Below, piece by piece: positions 7,956 through 17,461 of a stretch of 64,000 nucleotides of DNA. The translations under genes were made by a program, and so were the position numbers. Numbering within the stretch: the first letter of the stretch is position 1; each line of letters starts with the position of its first letter. Origin of the DNA: Belnapia sp. F-4-1 (GTDB taxonomy: Bacteria > Pseudomonadota > Alphaproteobacteria > Acetobacterales > Acetobacteraceae); assembly GCF_000802185.1 (NCBI RefSeq), contig NZ_KN676113.1, forward strand, positions 1,570,819 through 1,634,818, written 5' to 3'. The notes under the pieces are model-generated. The model saw only the letters and a list, made by a program, of their open reading frames with translations, was not told the DNA's origin and did no database searches.

Positions 7956-10576
7956 CCTGGCTGCCCTTGCACCGGCACCAGCCGGTCCAGATGGTCGAGG
8001 AAATCCTGCATCCGCACCGGCCAGTCGGCCTTGGCCAGCCGCGCCGCAGCCGCTGTGGCGACGCCGGCCAGCAGCGCCCGGTCGGCCGAAAGCCGTGCCA
8101 GCGTCTCGAGAAAGCCGTCGATGACCGCCTCCTCCGCCTGGCGGTGCGGGACGAGAAAGCCGTCCTCCCCGTGCCGGATCGCCTCCGCCACGGCACCGAC
8201 ATCGGTGGCGATGACGGCGCAGCCCATGCGCTGCGCCTCCAGCACCACCAGCGGCACGCCCTCGAAGCGCGAGGGCAGCACGAGCACATCGGCCCAGGCA
8301 TAGAGCGCATCCAGCGCCGCCGGATCGAAGGCCGGCGGCTCGACCGGCACGCTGAGTTGCGGCGCCGCGGCATCGGCCAGCACCGCCCGCCCCGCCACAC
8401 GCCAGCGCAGCCCGAGCGGCGCGCTGCGGCCGATGATGGCAGCCAGCCGGTCGAGCCCTTTCTGCCAGTCCATCCGGCCGAGGAAGAGCACCTGGAGCGG
8501 CCGCCGCTGCCGCTGCCGGGCGGCGAGGGCCGCGGCGATACGCGAAGGCCGCGTCGCATAGCCCGGCGCGTTCTCCACCAGGTGGATCTTCCGCGCGGGG
8601 ATGCCGGCGCCGATGCACCAGTCGCGCAGCTGGCGAGAGATCACCATAATGCCGTCATAGGCATGTTCGTAGGCGGCCTGGACATGCGGCGTGCCGCGCG
8701 GCTCGCCATGCGGCCCGTGCTCGATCAGGTGCAGCCCGCCGAAGACGCGGACGCCGAGCCGGCGCAGCGGCGCCATCAGCGCCTGCCCGGCGAGGGAGTG
8801 GACGTTGATCAGCACGTCGAGCCCAGCCAGCACGCCGAGCACGTCCCGCGCCGCTTGCGAGCCGCCGAAATGCGAGACGCCGGCGCCGAAATAGCCGCCC
8901 TCCCAGGAAACGGCCGTCTCGCCCAGCCCGTCGATCAGCATCACCGTGTCGAAGGCGCCGGCGAATTCCGCGCCGCGGTCGATGCGCCCCTGGCCAAGCA
9001 CGATCAGATGCGTCCGCCAGCCCCGCCGCCGCAGCACGGCGGCCTGGTTGAGGATGACCTTCTCCAGCCCGGCGAAGGCGAAGAGCGGCAGCAGGAAGCC
9101 GATATCGCGCACCCCCGGCCGCGGCAGGCGCGGCAGCAGCCGGCCGATGCCGATGGCGGCCTCGGCATCCGCGGCGATGCGGCCGCGCGGCGGGCGGTAC
9201 TCCCGCTTCCAGCCGGCCGGCAGAGCGCTCCGCCGGCGGCGCAGGCGGCCGAGCGCCGCCACCTCCAGCAGCAGCAGCCGCAGCGGCAGGGGGCTGGCGA
9301 GCGAGGCCGGCGCCGGCAGGCGCAGGCGCAGGCGCAGCAGCGCGGTGATGGGCTGCGGAGCCGGCCCCTGCAGGCTCTCGATCCAGGCCGGGGAAGGGTC
9401 GCCGGCCGCCGCCCACAGCACCCCGCTGCGGACGAAAACCAGCGGGGCCGACGGCACCTGCCCCTCGGCCGGGCCGGAGCGCTCCAGGGCCAGCATCGGC
9501 TGGTCGGTCGGGACGATCTCGAGGGCCGCGACATGCGCGTCGCGCAGCAGCCGCTCGGCCCACCAGAAGATCATGTGCAGCACGCCAGCCCTGGCCAGCA
9601 GGTCGAGCACCGGCGCCTCGGTGAAGCAGAGGATCTCCGGGTACTGGCAGGCACTCGGCTGCTCCATCGCCGCGAGCATCGCCTCACGGGCCTGGTTGGG
9701 CGGCAGACCGGTGCCCTCGCCCGCCGGGTCGACCACAAGGCGAACCTGGCCCTCGTCCGGCATGTGCAAGGCGAAGCGGGGCGCCTCGGCCGCCTCCGCC
9801 GCGAGCAGCCGCCGCGGCGCGAAGAGCCCCGCATGCTTGCGGTGCAGCTGACCGAGCAGCAGCGGCCGCAGCCGCTCGGAGGAGGAGAGCATGCTTTCCG
9901 GCCGGCGCCGGTAGCGGAATCCGGCATGGGGCAGGTGCTGGCCGCGCCAGCCGCGGGCGGCGGCGGAAAGCCAGAAATCCCAGTCCTCGAAGCCGTCCCG
10001 CATCGCCTCGTCGAAGCGGAGGCCGCCCTCGACCATCTCCCGCCGGACGACGCTGCCGGCCTCGCAGTAATTGCAGGTCAGCAGCTGCACCAGCGAGAAG
10101 GCGCCGCCTGTCGTCCAGTGGTCGTGCCCGCCGAATTCGTCGATGTCCGGGTAGACCCAGCCGACCTCCGCCGGCGCCGCGGCCAGCGCCGCCAGGGCCC
10201 GGGCCAGGTAATGCGGGTGCAGCCGGTTGTCGGCGTCGAGGAAATGCAGGGCGCGGCAGCCGGGCAGGGCGTCGAGGACGAAATCGATGCCGGTGTTGCG
10301 GGCGGCGGACAGCCCGCCATTCGGCCGGCGCAGCAGGAAGACGCGGCCGGGGTGCAGGCTGGCGAAGGCGAGGGTCGTCTCGGCCGTTTCCGGGTAGGGG
10401 CAGCCGTCATCGACGACGACGACGGCGGCCAGCGGCCCGCCCTGCTGGTCGAGGACGGAAAGAATCGCCTCTGGCAGCAGGCCCGGCTGGCGATAGGCCG
10501 GGATGACGACCGCGACCTCGACGCCGGCGGTCCAGTTGCTCGCCGCAGGTCCTTGGACGGTCCGCATCATCTGCAT
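7952..10576 (-). CDS. Bifunctional GT2-GT4 glycosyltransferase fusion
   Basis: An 874-residue protein. The N-terminal GT-A domain (about residues 15-260) has VVIPAYRQPGLLPEAI, the acidic motif LDADN and the GFEDWDFWL acceptor-site motif of family 2. A middle region of about 200 residues shows no catalytic signature. The C-terminal GT-B domain (about residues 500-860) begins FLLPLFAFAGLEKVILNQA. It contains FLGRMDWQKGLDRL and the nucleotide-sugar site SRFEGVPLVVLEAQRMG of family 4. It likely adds two sugars in succession during surface-polysaccharide assembly at the inner membrane. The start is uncertain; ATG 10576 leaves the GT2 domain intact. Confidence 0.85.
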   Translation of the reverse strand: MQMMRTVQGPAASNWTAGVEVAVVIPAYRQPGLLPEAILSVLDQQGGPLAAVVVVDDGCPYPETAETTLAFASLHPGRVFLLRRPNGGLSAARNTGIDFVLDALPGCRALHFLDADNRLHPHYLARALAALAAAPAEVGWVYPDIDEFGGHDHWTTGGAFSLVQLLTCNYCEAGSVVRREMVEGGLRFDEAMRDGFEDWDFWLSAAARGWRGQHLPHAGFRYRRRPESMLSSSERLRPLLLGQLHRKHAGLFAPRRLLAAEAAEAPRFALHMPDEGQVRLVVDPAGEGTGLPPNQAREAMLAAMEQPSACQYPEILCFTEAPVLDLLARAGVLHMIFWWAERLLRDAHVAALEIVPTDQPMLALERSGPAEGQVPSAPLVFVRSGVLWAAAGDPSPAWIESLQGPAPQPITALLRLRLRLPAPASLASPLPLRLLLLEVAALGRLRRRRSALPAGWKREYRPPRGRIAADAEAAIGIGRLLPRLPRPGVRDIGFLLPLFAFAGLEKVILNQAAVLRRRGWRTHLIVLGQGRIDRGAEFAGAFDTVMLIDGLGETAVSWEGGYFGAGVSHFGGSQAARDVLGVLAGLDVLINVHSLAGQALMAPLRRLGVRVFGGLHLIEHGPHGEPRGTPHVQAAYEHAYDGIMVISRQLRDWCIGAGIPARKIHLVENAPGYATRPSRIAAALAARQRQRRPLQVLFLGRMDWQKGLDRLAAIIGRSAPLGLRWRVAGRAVLADAAAPQLSVPVEPPAFDPAALDALYAWADVLVLPSRFEGVPLVVLEAQRMGCAVIATDVGAVAEAIRHGEDGFLVPHRQAEEAVIDGFLETLARLSADRALLAGVATAAAARLAKADWPVRMQDFLDHLDRLVPVQGQPG

Positions 10577-10607
10577 CGGTCTGCGCCCGTCCCAGAACAT
10601 GCCGCAG

Positions 10608-11771
10608 CTACCCGTATCGTCCATGTCCCGCGACGAGACCGCGCAGGAGCACGGAATACCGGTTGAGCATCTCCCGCATGCCGTGACGTGTGGCATACGC
10701 TTCGGCCGCATCAATCCGGCCAGTTGTATACAGTGCCTTCCCTAGTATCACAGAGACGTGACTCGTCAAGCCCAGTATAGATTGCGTTTCGGAGACGAAA
10801 GCTAAAGAGTCGGCCATCTTGCCCCAGCATTCGAGGGCCGCGGCGGTCGCAGCCACCGGGCAGCGCCGCGCCGCCGCCTCCAGCGCGATCAGCGGGCAGC
10901 CTTCGAGCCGCGAGGGCAGGACCAGCGCGTCCGCCGCCAGCAGCCAGTCCCCCACATCATCGGCCAGGCCCCCCAGGCGCAGCGGGCCACCCAGCCGCGC
11001 CGCCGGGTGCGCGGCGAGCGAGGGCGCCAGCGGCCCCTCGCCCAGCGCGACCAGCGTGGCGCCCGACGATTCCTCCAGCCGCTCCGCCAGGGCCGGCAGC
11101 AGGTCGGCGCCCTTCTTCTCCTCCAGCCGCCCGGCGAAGAGCACCAGCGGCGCCGCCGGGCCGAGGCCGAGCGCCGCCCGCCGGGCCCGGCGCTGCGCCG
11201 CCCGCCTGGCCGGATCCTCTGCCGGCGCCGCGACGCCATTCGGCACCACGGCCACCTGCCCGGGGGCAAGGCCGAACAATGCTTCCACCCGCCCAGCGAC
11301 CGGGGCCGAGACGGCTGCCCAGGCCAGCGGCGCAGCGAGGGCCGGGCGCAGCAGCGCCGCCGGCACCGGCACCGGCTCGCGCGGGGCGAGATGGATGATG
11401 GCGAGGCCCGGCAGGTGCGCCTCGGCCAGGGCGCCCTGCAGGCCGAGGCCGTGGCTCGGCCAGGGCAGCGGCAGCAGCGCCGCATCCGGCGCATGGTGGG
11501 GGACCAGCGCCGCGGCGGCCCGGGCCTGGCGGGCGGCATTGGCGTCCAGTCCCTCCGCCTCGCGCCAGCCTATGGGCGCAGCCACCGTGGCGAGAGGGTG
11601 GAACAGCGGCGCGAGGCCGGGCAGCAGGTCCGGCTCGGCCGCGACGATGACCTCGACCCCCGCTTCGGCCAGCGCCAGCGCCAGGGTCGCCGTGTGTCGC
11701 TCCGCCCCGCCGATCGCGGCGGAGGGCAGCAGCACCAGCAGCCGCCGCAGGCGGCGGGCCCGCACCGTCAT
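10608..11771 (-). CDS. Family 4 glycosyltransferase
   Basis: A 387-residue GT-B enzyme. The N-terminal domain begins LLVLLPSAAIGGAERHTATLAL, the usual GGAE loop. The C-terminal domain has LFAGRLEEKKGADLL and the donor-binding SRLEGCPLIALEAAARRCP. It would transfer a sugar from a nucleotide donor to a glycan or lipid carrier. The start ATG 11771 overlaps the rsmD stop (ATGA). About the last 65 codons (10608-10830) are distinctly AT-richer than the rest of the gene, with codons such as TTA, ATA and CTA that neighbouring genes avoid. This may mark an old recombination joint. The fused GT2-GT4 gene starts 31 bases downstream. Confidence 0.85.
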   Translation of the reverse strand: MTVRARRLRRLLVLLPSAAIGGAERHTATLALALAEAGVEVIVAAEPDLLPGLAPLFHPLATVAAPIGWREAEGLDANAARQARAAAALVPHHAPDAALLPLPWPSHGLGLQGALAEAHLPGLAIIHLAPREPVPVPAALLRPALAAPLAWAAVSAPVAGRVEALFGLAPGQVAVVPNGVAAPAEDPARRAAQRRARRAALGLGPAAPLVLFAGRLEEKKGADLLPALAERLEESSGATLVALGEGPLAPSLAAHPAARLGGPLRLGGLADDVGDWLLAADALVLPSRLEGCPLIALEAAARRCPVAATAAALECWGKMADSLAFVSETQSILGLTSHVSVILGKALYTTGRIDAAEAYATRHGMREMLNRYSVLLRGLVAGHGRYG

Positions 11772-12318
11772 GCCGGGCGCAGCACCAGCAGCTGCGCGGC
11801 ACCATGCGCCCTCTCGGCGAGCAGGGCGAAGCCCGGCGGCGGCACGGCATCGCCCGCGGCATACTCGGCGCAGATGATCGCATCCGGCGCGATCCAGCCG
11901 GCGGCGGCGAGCGCGGCGAGGGCCCGCTCCATCACCCCCTCGGCATAGGGCGGGTCGAGGAAGAGCAGGCCACAGGGCAAGGCCGCGCGCGGCGGCCTGG
12001 TCGCATCGGCGGCGAGGACGGTGCAGCGCGCCTCCTCGCGGCAGGCGGCGATATTGGCCCGCAGCGCGGCCAGCGCCGCCCGGTCGGTTTCGATGAAGCT
12101 GGCTCGCGCCGCGCCGCGCGACAGCGCCTCCAGCCCCAGCGCCCCGGTGCCGGCGAAGGCGTCGAGCACCGCGGCGCCTTCCACCCGCTCCCGCCCGGCC
12201 CAGGGGGCATGCCAGAGCATGTCGAACAGCGCCTGGCGCACGCGGTCGGCGGTCGGGCGGGTCGCCATGCCGGCAGGCGCGGCGAGGCGCCGCCCGCGAT
12301 GCCGGCCGGCGATGATTC

Positions 12319-12322
<4 letters not shown>
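11768..12322 (-). CDS. rsmD: 16S rRNA (guanine966-N2)-methyltransferase
   Basis: A 184-residue class I methyltransferase of normal RsmD length. It opens RIIAGRHRGRRL, has the SAM site DAFAGTGALGLEALSRGA and the DPPY catalytic motif (LFLDPPYAEG) of N2-guanine methyltransferases. It methylates G966 of 16S rRNA. Translation starts at GTG 12322, overlapping the rluB stop (GTGA), and its own stop overlaps the GT4 start, so ribosome modification and glycan genes share one transcript here. Confidence 0.93.
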
Positions 12323-13115
<793 letters not shown>

Positions 13116-13119
<4 letters not shown>

Positions 13120-13832
13120 CGGCGGCAGGCCGCGACGAAGGCGGCGAAGATCAACGGGTCGGCGGGATCGACCGCATATTCCGGGTGCCACTGCACGCCG
13201 AGGGCGAAGCGGTGGCCCGGATGCTCGAGGCCTTCCACCACGCCATCGGGGGCCGTCGCGTTGACCCGAGCCCCGGCGCCCGGCGTGGCGACGGCTTGGT
13301 GATGCGCGCTGTTCACCGCCATGCGCGGCTTGCCGACGATGCGGGCCAGCAGCGTGTCCTCGGCAATGGCGATCTCATGCCCCGGCTCGTTGCGCGGGTT
13401 CGGCTGCTCGTGCTCGATCTCGGTCCGGATGCTGTCCGGGATGTGCTGGACCAGCGTGCCGCCCAGCGCCACCGCCAGCAGCTGCTCGCCGCCGCAGATG
13501 CCGAGCACGGGCAGGTCGCGCGCGAGCGCCCCGCGCGTGACGGCCAGCTCGAAATCGGTCCGCCCCGCCTTCAGCGTCACGGTCGGGTGGGTGCTGCCCT
13601 CGCCATAGAGCGAAGGGTCCACGTCGAAGGCGCCGCCAGTGATGAGCAGCCCGTCGATCCGGTCGAGATAGGCCTCGGCCAGCTCCGGGTGGTGCGGCAG
13701 GGCGATCGGCAGGGCGCCGGCCTCGGCCAGGGCGGCGAAGTAGTTCTTGCGGAGCGCATACCAGGGCAACTTGGAGTAGCCGCCGGGCTCCTCCGCATCC
13801 AGGGTGACGCCGATGATGGGACGGGTGGGCAT
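13116..13832 (-). CDS. Gamma-glutamyl-gamma-aminobutyrate hydrolase family (peptidase C26, PuuD-like)
   Basis: A 238-residue class I glutamine-amidotransferase-fold hydrolase. The nucleophile elbow is LGICGGEQLLA (Cys113), and the catalytic His and Glu lie in QWHPE near the C-terminus. DGLLITGGAFDVDP forms the oxyanion region. The family hydrolyses gamma-glutamyl amides such as gamma-Glu-GABA in putrescine catabolism. No other putrescine genes are nearby, so the actual substrate is open. It is the first gene of the minus-strand operon, with 45 bases separating it from divergent tadA. Confidence 0.85.
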
Positions 13833-13877
13833 GGCGCTCTGCTAGACCTCCTGCATGGGGCGGGGCAAGCTCGCGCC

Positions 13878-14321
13878 ATGCCTGCCCCGATCGAAATCGC
13901 CCTCGACGAGGCCCGCGCCGCCGCGGCGCGGGGCGAGGTGCCGGTCGGCGCAGTGGTGACGGATGCTGCCGGGCGCGTACTGGCCCGGGCGGGCAACGAG
14001 GTGGAAGCGCGGCACGACCCCTCGGCCCATGCCGAGCTGCTGGCGCTGCGCGCAGCGGCGGCAGGGCGGCGCGACAAATTCCTCACCGATTGCACGCTGA
14101 CGGTGACGCTGGAGCCCTGCCCGATGTGTGCCCAGGCGATCGGCTTCTTCCGCATTCGGCGCCTGGTCTTCGGCGCCTATGACCCGAAGGGCGGCGGTGT
14201 CGAGCATGGCGCGCGGATCTATGCCGCACCCTCCTGCCATCACGCGCCGGAAGTGGTGGGCGGGATGCGCGAGGCGGAATGCGGCGCCGTGCTGCGCGAA
14301 TTCTTCGCGGCGCGGCGGTAG
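13878..14321 (+). CDS. tadA: tRNA-specific adenosine deaminase
   Basis: A 147-residue zinc deaminase. The zinc site is HAE (His51, with catalytic Glu53) and PCPMC (Cys81 and Cys84), the TadA arrangement, and RDKFLTDCTLTVTLEPCPMC is close to the family pattern. TadA converts A34 of tRNA-Arg to inosine. ATG 13878 gives the usual length; the open frame farther upstream is antisense to the neighbouring hydrolase. It diverges from the C26 hydrolase and converges on the small hypothetical gene, one base away. Confidence 0.92.
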   Translation: MPAPIEIALDEARAAAARGEVPVGAVVTDAAGRVLARAGNEVEARHDPSAHAELLALRAAAAGRRDKFLTDCTLTVTLEPCPMCAQAIGFFRIRRLVFGAYDPKGGGVEHGARIYAAPSCHHAPEVVGGMREAECGAVLREFFAARR

Positions 14322-14322
14322 G

Positions 14323-14511
14323 TCAGGCCTTGGCGGTGGGGACCGAGGCTTCCGGCTGCGGCTGCGCCTCGGCTTCCGACACTTCGGCCTGCGGGGTGTC
14401 GTTGCCCGTCGCGGTGGAGGATACCGCTGCGGCGCTGGCGAGCCCCGCCGAGAGAAGGATGCGCCGCAGGAAGTCCCCCCAGGGATCGGTGCGCCGTTCC
14501 ATGCGCCTCAT
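14323..14511 (-). CDS. Small hypothetical protein
   Basis: About 62 residues, with alternative ATG starts at 14502 and 14571. It has a basic N-terminus (MRRMERR), a moderately hydrophobic stretch (RRILLSAGLASAAAVSS), then an acidic Gln/Glu/Pro-rich tail (SEAEAQPQPEASVPTAKA). This could be a secreted or membrane-anchored small protein. A G-rich stretch with a possible binding site precedes both near starts. No family is recognised and it could be spurious. Confidence 0.4.
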   Translation of the reverse strand: MRRMERRTDPWGDFLRRILLSAGLASAAAVSSTATGNDTPQAEVSEAEAQPQPEASVPTAKA

Positions 14512-14713
14512 CCCCCCGCCGGGCCGGTGCAGCGCGCAGCATGTCTGCGTGGCATCTCTGGTCTCCTGCATCCGGGGGGAGGATGCCGTATGGTTGTGTC
14601 ATGATAACGGCAAAGTAGAAACCAAGTGTATCCCGAAGCTTGACCACACCGGTTAATACCGTCACGAAGCGGTGAAATTACGTTACCGGATATTTCCGAA
14701 GAGAGGACAAAGG

Positions 14714-15682
14714 ATGATCCGTCGCCGCGCGCTGCTTGCCGCGCCCCTGCTGGCGCCCGGCGCTCTCCCTGCGCAGGAGGCGCCCTGGCCGGTGAAGCCC
14801 GTCCGCATCCTGCTCGCCTACCCGCCCGGCGGCAGCACGGATGTGCTGGCCCGCGCGCTGGCCGAGGCGCTGGCCGCCGCCATCCCGGGGAGCAGCTTCA
14901 TCGTCGAGAACCGGCCGGGCGGCGCCGCCGTGGTCGGCACCCAGGCGGCGGCCGTCGCGGCGCCGGACGGCTATACGCTGAGCCTCGGCAACAACCAGAC
15001 CCATGCCGCCAACGCGGCCATGGTGCGCGACCTGCCCTATCGCCCGGTTGAGGACTTCACCCCGATCGGCCGGCTGGCCGAGGTGCATCACGCCCTCGTC
15101 GTCCCCGCCAGCTCGCCCGCCCACACGCTCGCCGAGCTTGCCGCGCGCGGCAGGGCGGGGCGCCTCACCTATGCCTCCTCCGGCGTCGGCTCGGCCAGCC
15201 ATGTGATCGCCGAAAGCTTCGTCCGCCGCGCCGGTCTCGAGGCGACGCACGTGCCCTATCGCGGCGGCGCCCAGGCGACGACGGACACCATCGCCGGCGT
15301 CGTCGACTTCTTCGTCTCCACCTGGCCGCAGGTGATGACGCTGGTGAAGGAGGGGCGGCTGCGGGCTCTCGGCATCGGCGCCCCGGCGCGGCTGCCCGAC
15401 GTCCCGGATGTGCCAAGCTTCGCCGAGGCCGGCGCGGGATACATGGCCGTCGATGCCTGGTTCGGCCTCTGGGCCCCGGCGCGGACGCCGGCGCCGGTCA
15501 TCGACCGGCTTTCGGAGGCACTGCCGAAGATCCTCGCCGAGCCGGCCATGGCATCGCGGCTGGCCAGCCTCGGCTTCACCCCGGCGCCGCTGCGGGCAGC
15601 GGAGTTCGCGGCCTTCCAACGGGCGGAGGTGGAGCGCTGGCAGGGGCTGGTGGAGCTGACGGGGATTCGGTTGGAAGGCTGA
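14714..15682 (+). CDS. Bug/TctC-family periplasmic solute-binding protein
   Basis: A 322-residue protein with a signal peptide (MIRRRALLAAPLLAPGALPAQE) and the Bug-family motifs VRILLAYPPGGSTDVLAR, VENRPGGAAVVGTQAA and the PYRGGAQA loop. These proteins bind carboxylates in the periplasm for tripartite tricarboxylate transporters. The start is ATG 14714 with GAGAGGACAAAGG immediately upstream, rather than the upstream GTG. No TctA/TctB membrane gene is nearby, so it is an orphan receptor. A 9-bp inverted repeat follows its stop. Confidence 0.9.
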   Translation: MIRRRALLAAPLLAPGALPAQEAPWPVKPVRILLAYPPGGSTDVLARALAEALAAAIPGSSFIVENRPGGAAVVGTQAAAVAAPDGYTLSLGNNQTHAANAAMVRDLPYRPVEDFTPIGRLAEVHHALVVPASSPAHTLAELAARGRAGRLTYASSGVGSASHVIAESFVRRAGLEATHVPYRGGAQATTDTIAGVVDFFVSTWPQVMTLVKEGRLRALGIGAPARLPDVPDVPSFAEAGAGYMAVDAWFGLWAPARTPAPVIDRLSEALPKILAEPAMASRLASLGFTPAPLRAAEFAAFQRAEVERWQGLVELTGIRLEG

Positions 15683-15683
15683 G

Positions 15684-15713
15684 GCCTATCAACCAAAGCA
15701 AAGATTGATAGGC
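15684..15713. repeat. Inverted repeat after the Bug gene
   Basis: GCCTATCAA at 15684-15692 is repeated inverted as TTGATAGGC at 15705-15713, with a 12-base loop. It begins 2 bases after the stop of the Bug gene and ends about 40 bases before the radical SAM gene. There is no T-run, so it could be a weak terminator, an attenuator-like hairpin or an operator. Confidence 0.6.
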
Positions 15714-15754
15714 AACAATGTATCGCCTAGAATAGGTCCTGCTGATTCAGCCTC

Positions 15755-17455
15755 ATGCGTTGGGTACAGGACGCTGCCGTGCAGATCAACTTCGGTAACG
15801 TTCATGTCGCAACGCCCCAGTTGCCGCCATCCGCAGCCGGCCTTCGCCCCCTCGTCGCGTATGATGCAACCCTTCCAGCGGGCCCGGTGTCGATTCTGGC
15901 GCAGGTGCAGCTGCATGCCCGGACAGCCGCGGCCGATGTCCGCATCCATGTCGCACCGCTCGCCGGCGGCACCGGGGTCGCAACCGGCGGCCGCAGGCTG
16001 GAGCGTGGCCCGGATGATCGTGTGCTGTTGCATGCGCTCATCCCGGAGCCGGACGGGTACCGGATCGTGGTCGAGGTCGAAGAGGTTGCCGAACCGCCCC
16101 TGCTTCGTCTCCTTACCGTCACCGATGGCCATGCTCCGGATTCCCGCGATGCCGCCTTCGATTTCGACCCGGTCTCGGCCGAGGATCTTACGAAGCTGAG
16201 CTGCGTGATCCTCGGAACGACGACGCGCTGCCCGGCCTCCTGCATCAACTGCCCGACCAACAAGCCGGTCACCGCCGACGTGCCGAAGGGCGTCATGTCG
16301 ATGCCGCTCTTCCAATCGATCGTCGATGGGTTGGCCGAGCTTGGCTATGCCGGCTCCATCGTGTTCGGGCTCTACGGCGAGCCGATGCTCGACCCGCATC
16401 TCAAGGAGCGCCTGGCCTATATCCGTGCGCGGCTGCCCTCAGCCTCGCCTCTGATCGCCACGACAGGGTCGGTCTACGAGCCGTCCCGGCATGACGGGGC
16501 GCTCGAGCACAGTTGCGCCATCGCCGTCCATGTCGAGTCGATCCGGCCAGATGTCTATGATCGTCGGATGGACCCGCTGCGCCACCACCGGGCCATGCCG
16601 CGCATCCGGCAACTGCTGAGCAAACTTGGTCAGCGTGCCCATCTCTCGGTTCCTTTGAATCGGGAAAATTTCGGGGATATCCCCGAGATGCTGCGCATGT
16701 CGCTCGACCTGGGCGCGGCCCTGCCAGACTTCTCCGCCCTGTCGAACCGGTGCGGCCACAATACCGTTTTCGAACAGGAATCCTTGGCCCCGGCTGCGGC
16801 CTGCTGCTCTCCGGCGAAGGTCGCCTCCGACCTCGTGATAGACTGGGACGGCACCGTCGTCGCCTGCTGCTTCGACTTCCTCCGCCAGGGCAAGCTTGGC
16901 AGCGTCGCCGATGGCGACGTCAAGGCCTTTCTCGAGAGCGAAGCACGGCTGGCCGCGCTTGAGCGGTTCCGGCGCAAGGACTGGGCGTCGATGCCGGCTT
17001 GCCGCAACTGCCGGATCGACGACCCGCAGGCAGTAACCCGCATGGTGCAGGAGGTGACGACGCAGGAGATGCGCGTCATCTGCATTCCGGCGCTCGCCTT
17101 CAACCGGCGGGAGGACGTCGCCGCCGATCACGGCAGCCTGATCCTGAATCACCCCCAGGCGTTCGAGCCCGAGGCCGCCATTCGCGTCTGGGGACCTTAT
17201 TGGCGCGTTCCGCCCGGCCGTTATCGTATCGACCTGAATGCCGCCTTCACCGGATGGGAGCAACAGAGTTTTGCTGTCGTGGAGCTGCTGAAGACTTGTC
17301 AGGTGGTTGATACCATCAGGCTGAGCGGCCCAATGGACGTCGTAGGCGGAGTTGGCTTCGAAACCGACGCTGAAGGAACGGAGCTTCTCGAAGTCCGCAT
17401 CGCCACCCGCAACCTTGGCTTCCAGATGGACGGCGCGGTGCTGTACCGCGTCTGA
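15755..17455 (+). CDS. Radical SAM/SPASM protein with extra N- and C-terminal beta domains
   Basis: A 566-residue protein. Residues 1-140 are beta-rich without a known motif. The radical SAM core starts with CPASCINC (Cys159, Cys163, Cys166), the CX3CX2C cluster that binds 4Fe-4S and SAM. A SPASM-type auxiliary cluster region follows, with CC at 350-351, DGTVVACCFD (371-372) and CRNC (416-419). About 130 C-terminal residues form another beta-rich domain ending VRIATRNLGFQMDGAVLYRV. SPASM enzymes modify peptides, proteins or small molecules, but no precursor gene is visible. GTG 15779, preceded by ACAGGA, is an alternative start. Its composition is less GC-biased than its neighbours, which hints at transfer. 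Confidence 0.8.
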   Translation: MRWVQDAAVQINFGNVHVATPQLPPSAAGLRPLVAYDATLPAGPVSILAQVQLHARTAAADVRIHVAPLAGGTGVATGGRRLERGPDDRVLLHALIPEPDGYRIVVEVEEVAEPPLLRLLTVTDGHAPDSRDAAFDFDPVSAEDLTKLSCVILGTTTRCPASCINCPTNKPVTADVPKGVMSMPLFQSIVDGLAELGYAGSIVFGLYGEPMLDPHLKERLAYIRARLPSASPLIATTGSVYEPSRHDGALEHSCAIAVHVESIRPDVYDRRMDPLRHHRAMPRIRQLLSKLGQRAHLSVPLNRENFGDIPEMLRMSLDLGAALPDFSALSNRCGHNTVFEQESLAPAAACCSPAKVASDLVIDWDGTVVACCFDFLRQGKLGSVADGDVKAFLESEARLAALERFRRKDWASMPACRNCRIDDPQAVTRMVQEVTTQEMRVICIPALAFNRREDVAADHGSLILNHPQAFEPEAAIRVWGPYWRVPPGRYRIDLNAAFTGWEQQSFAVVELLKTCQVVDTIRLSGPMDVVGGVGFETDAEGTELLEVRIATRNLGFQMDGAVLYRV

Positions 17456-17461
17456 TCGGCA

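Noticed and set aside
4884-8303. A 1139-codon open frame on the plus strand, opposite the flavoenzyme and the 683-residue gene
   Set aside because: It is Arg/His/Gln-rich antisense translation of high-GC coding DNA, with no domain and no binding site. The minus-strand genes have recognisable motifs or tight coupling.
13185-13877. Long N-terminal extension of tadA
   Set aside because: It is antisense to the C26 hydrolase. TadA length and its HAE/PCPMC motifs fit ATG 13878.
15718-15735. Tiny ORF (MYRLE then stop) just before the radical SAM gene as a precursor peptide
   Set aside because: Five codons, no leader/core features and no binding site; too short to be a RiPP precursor.
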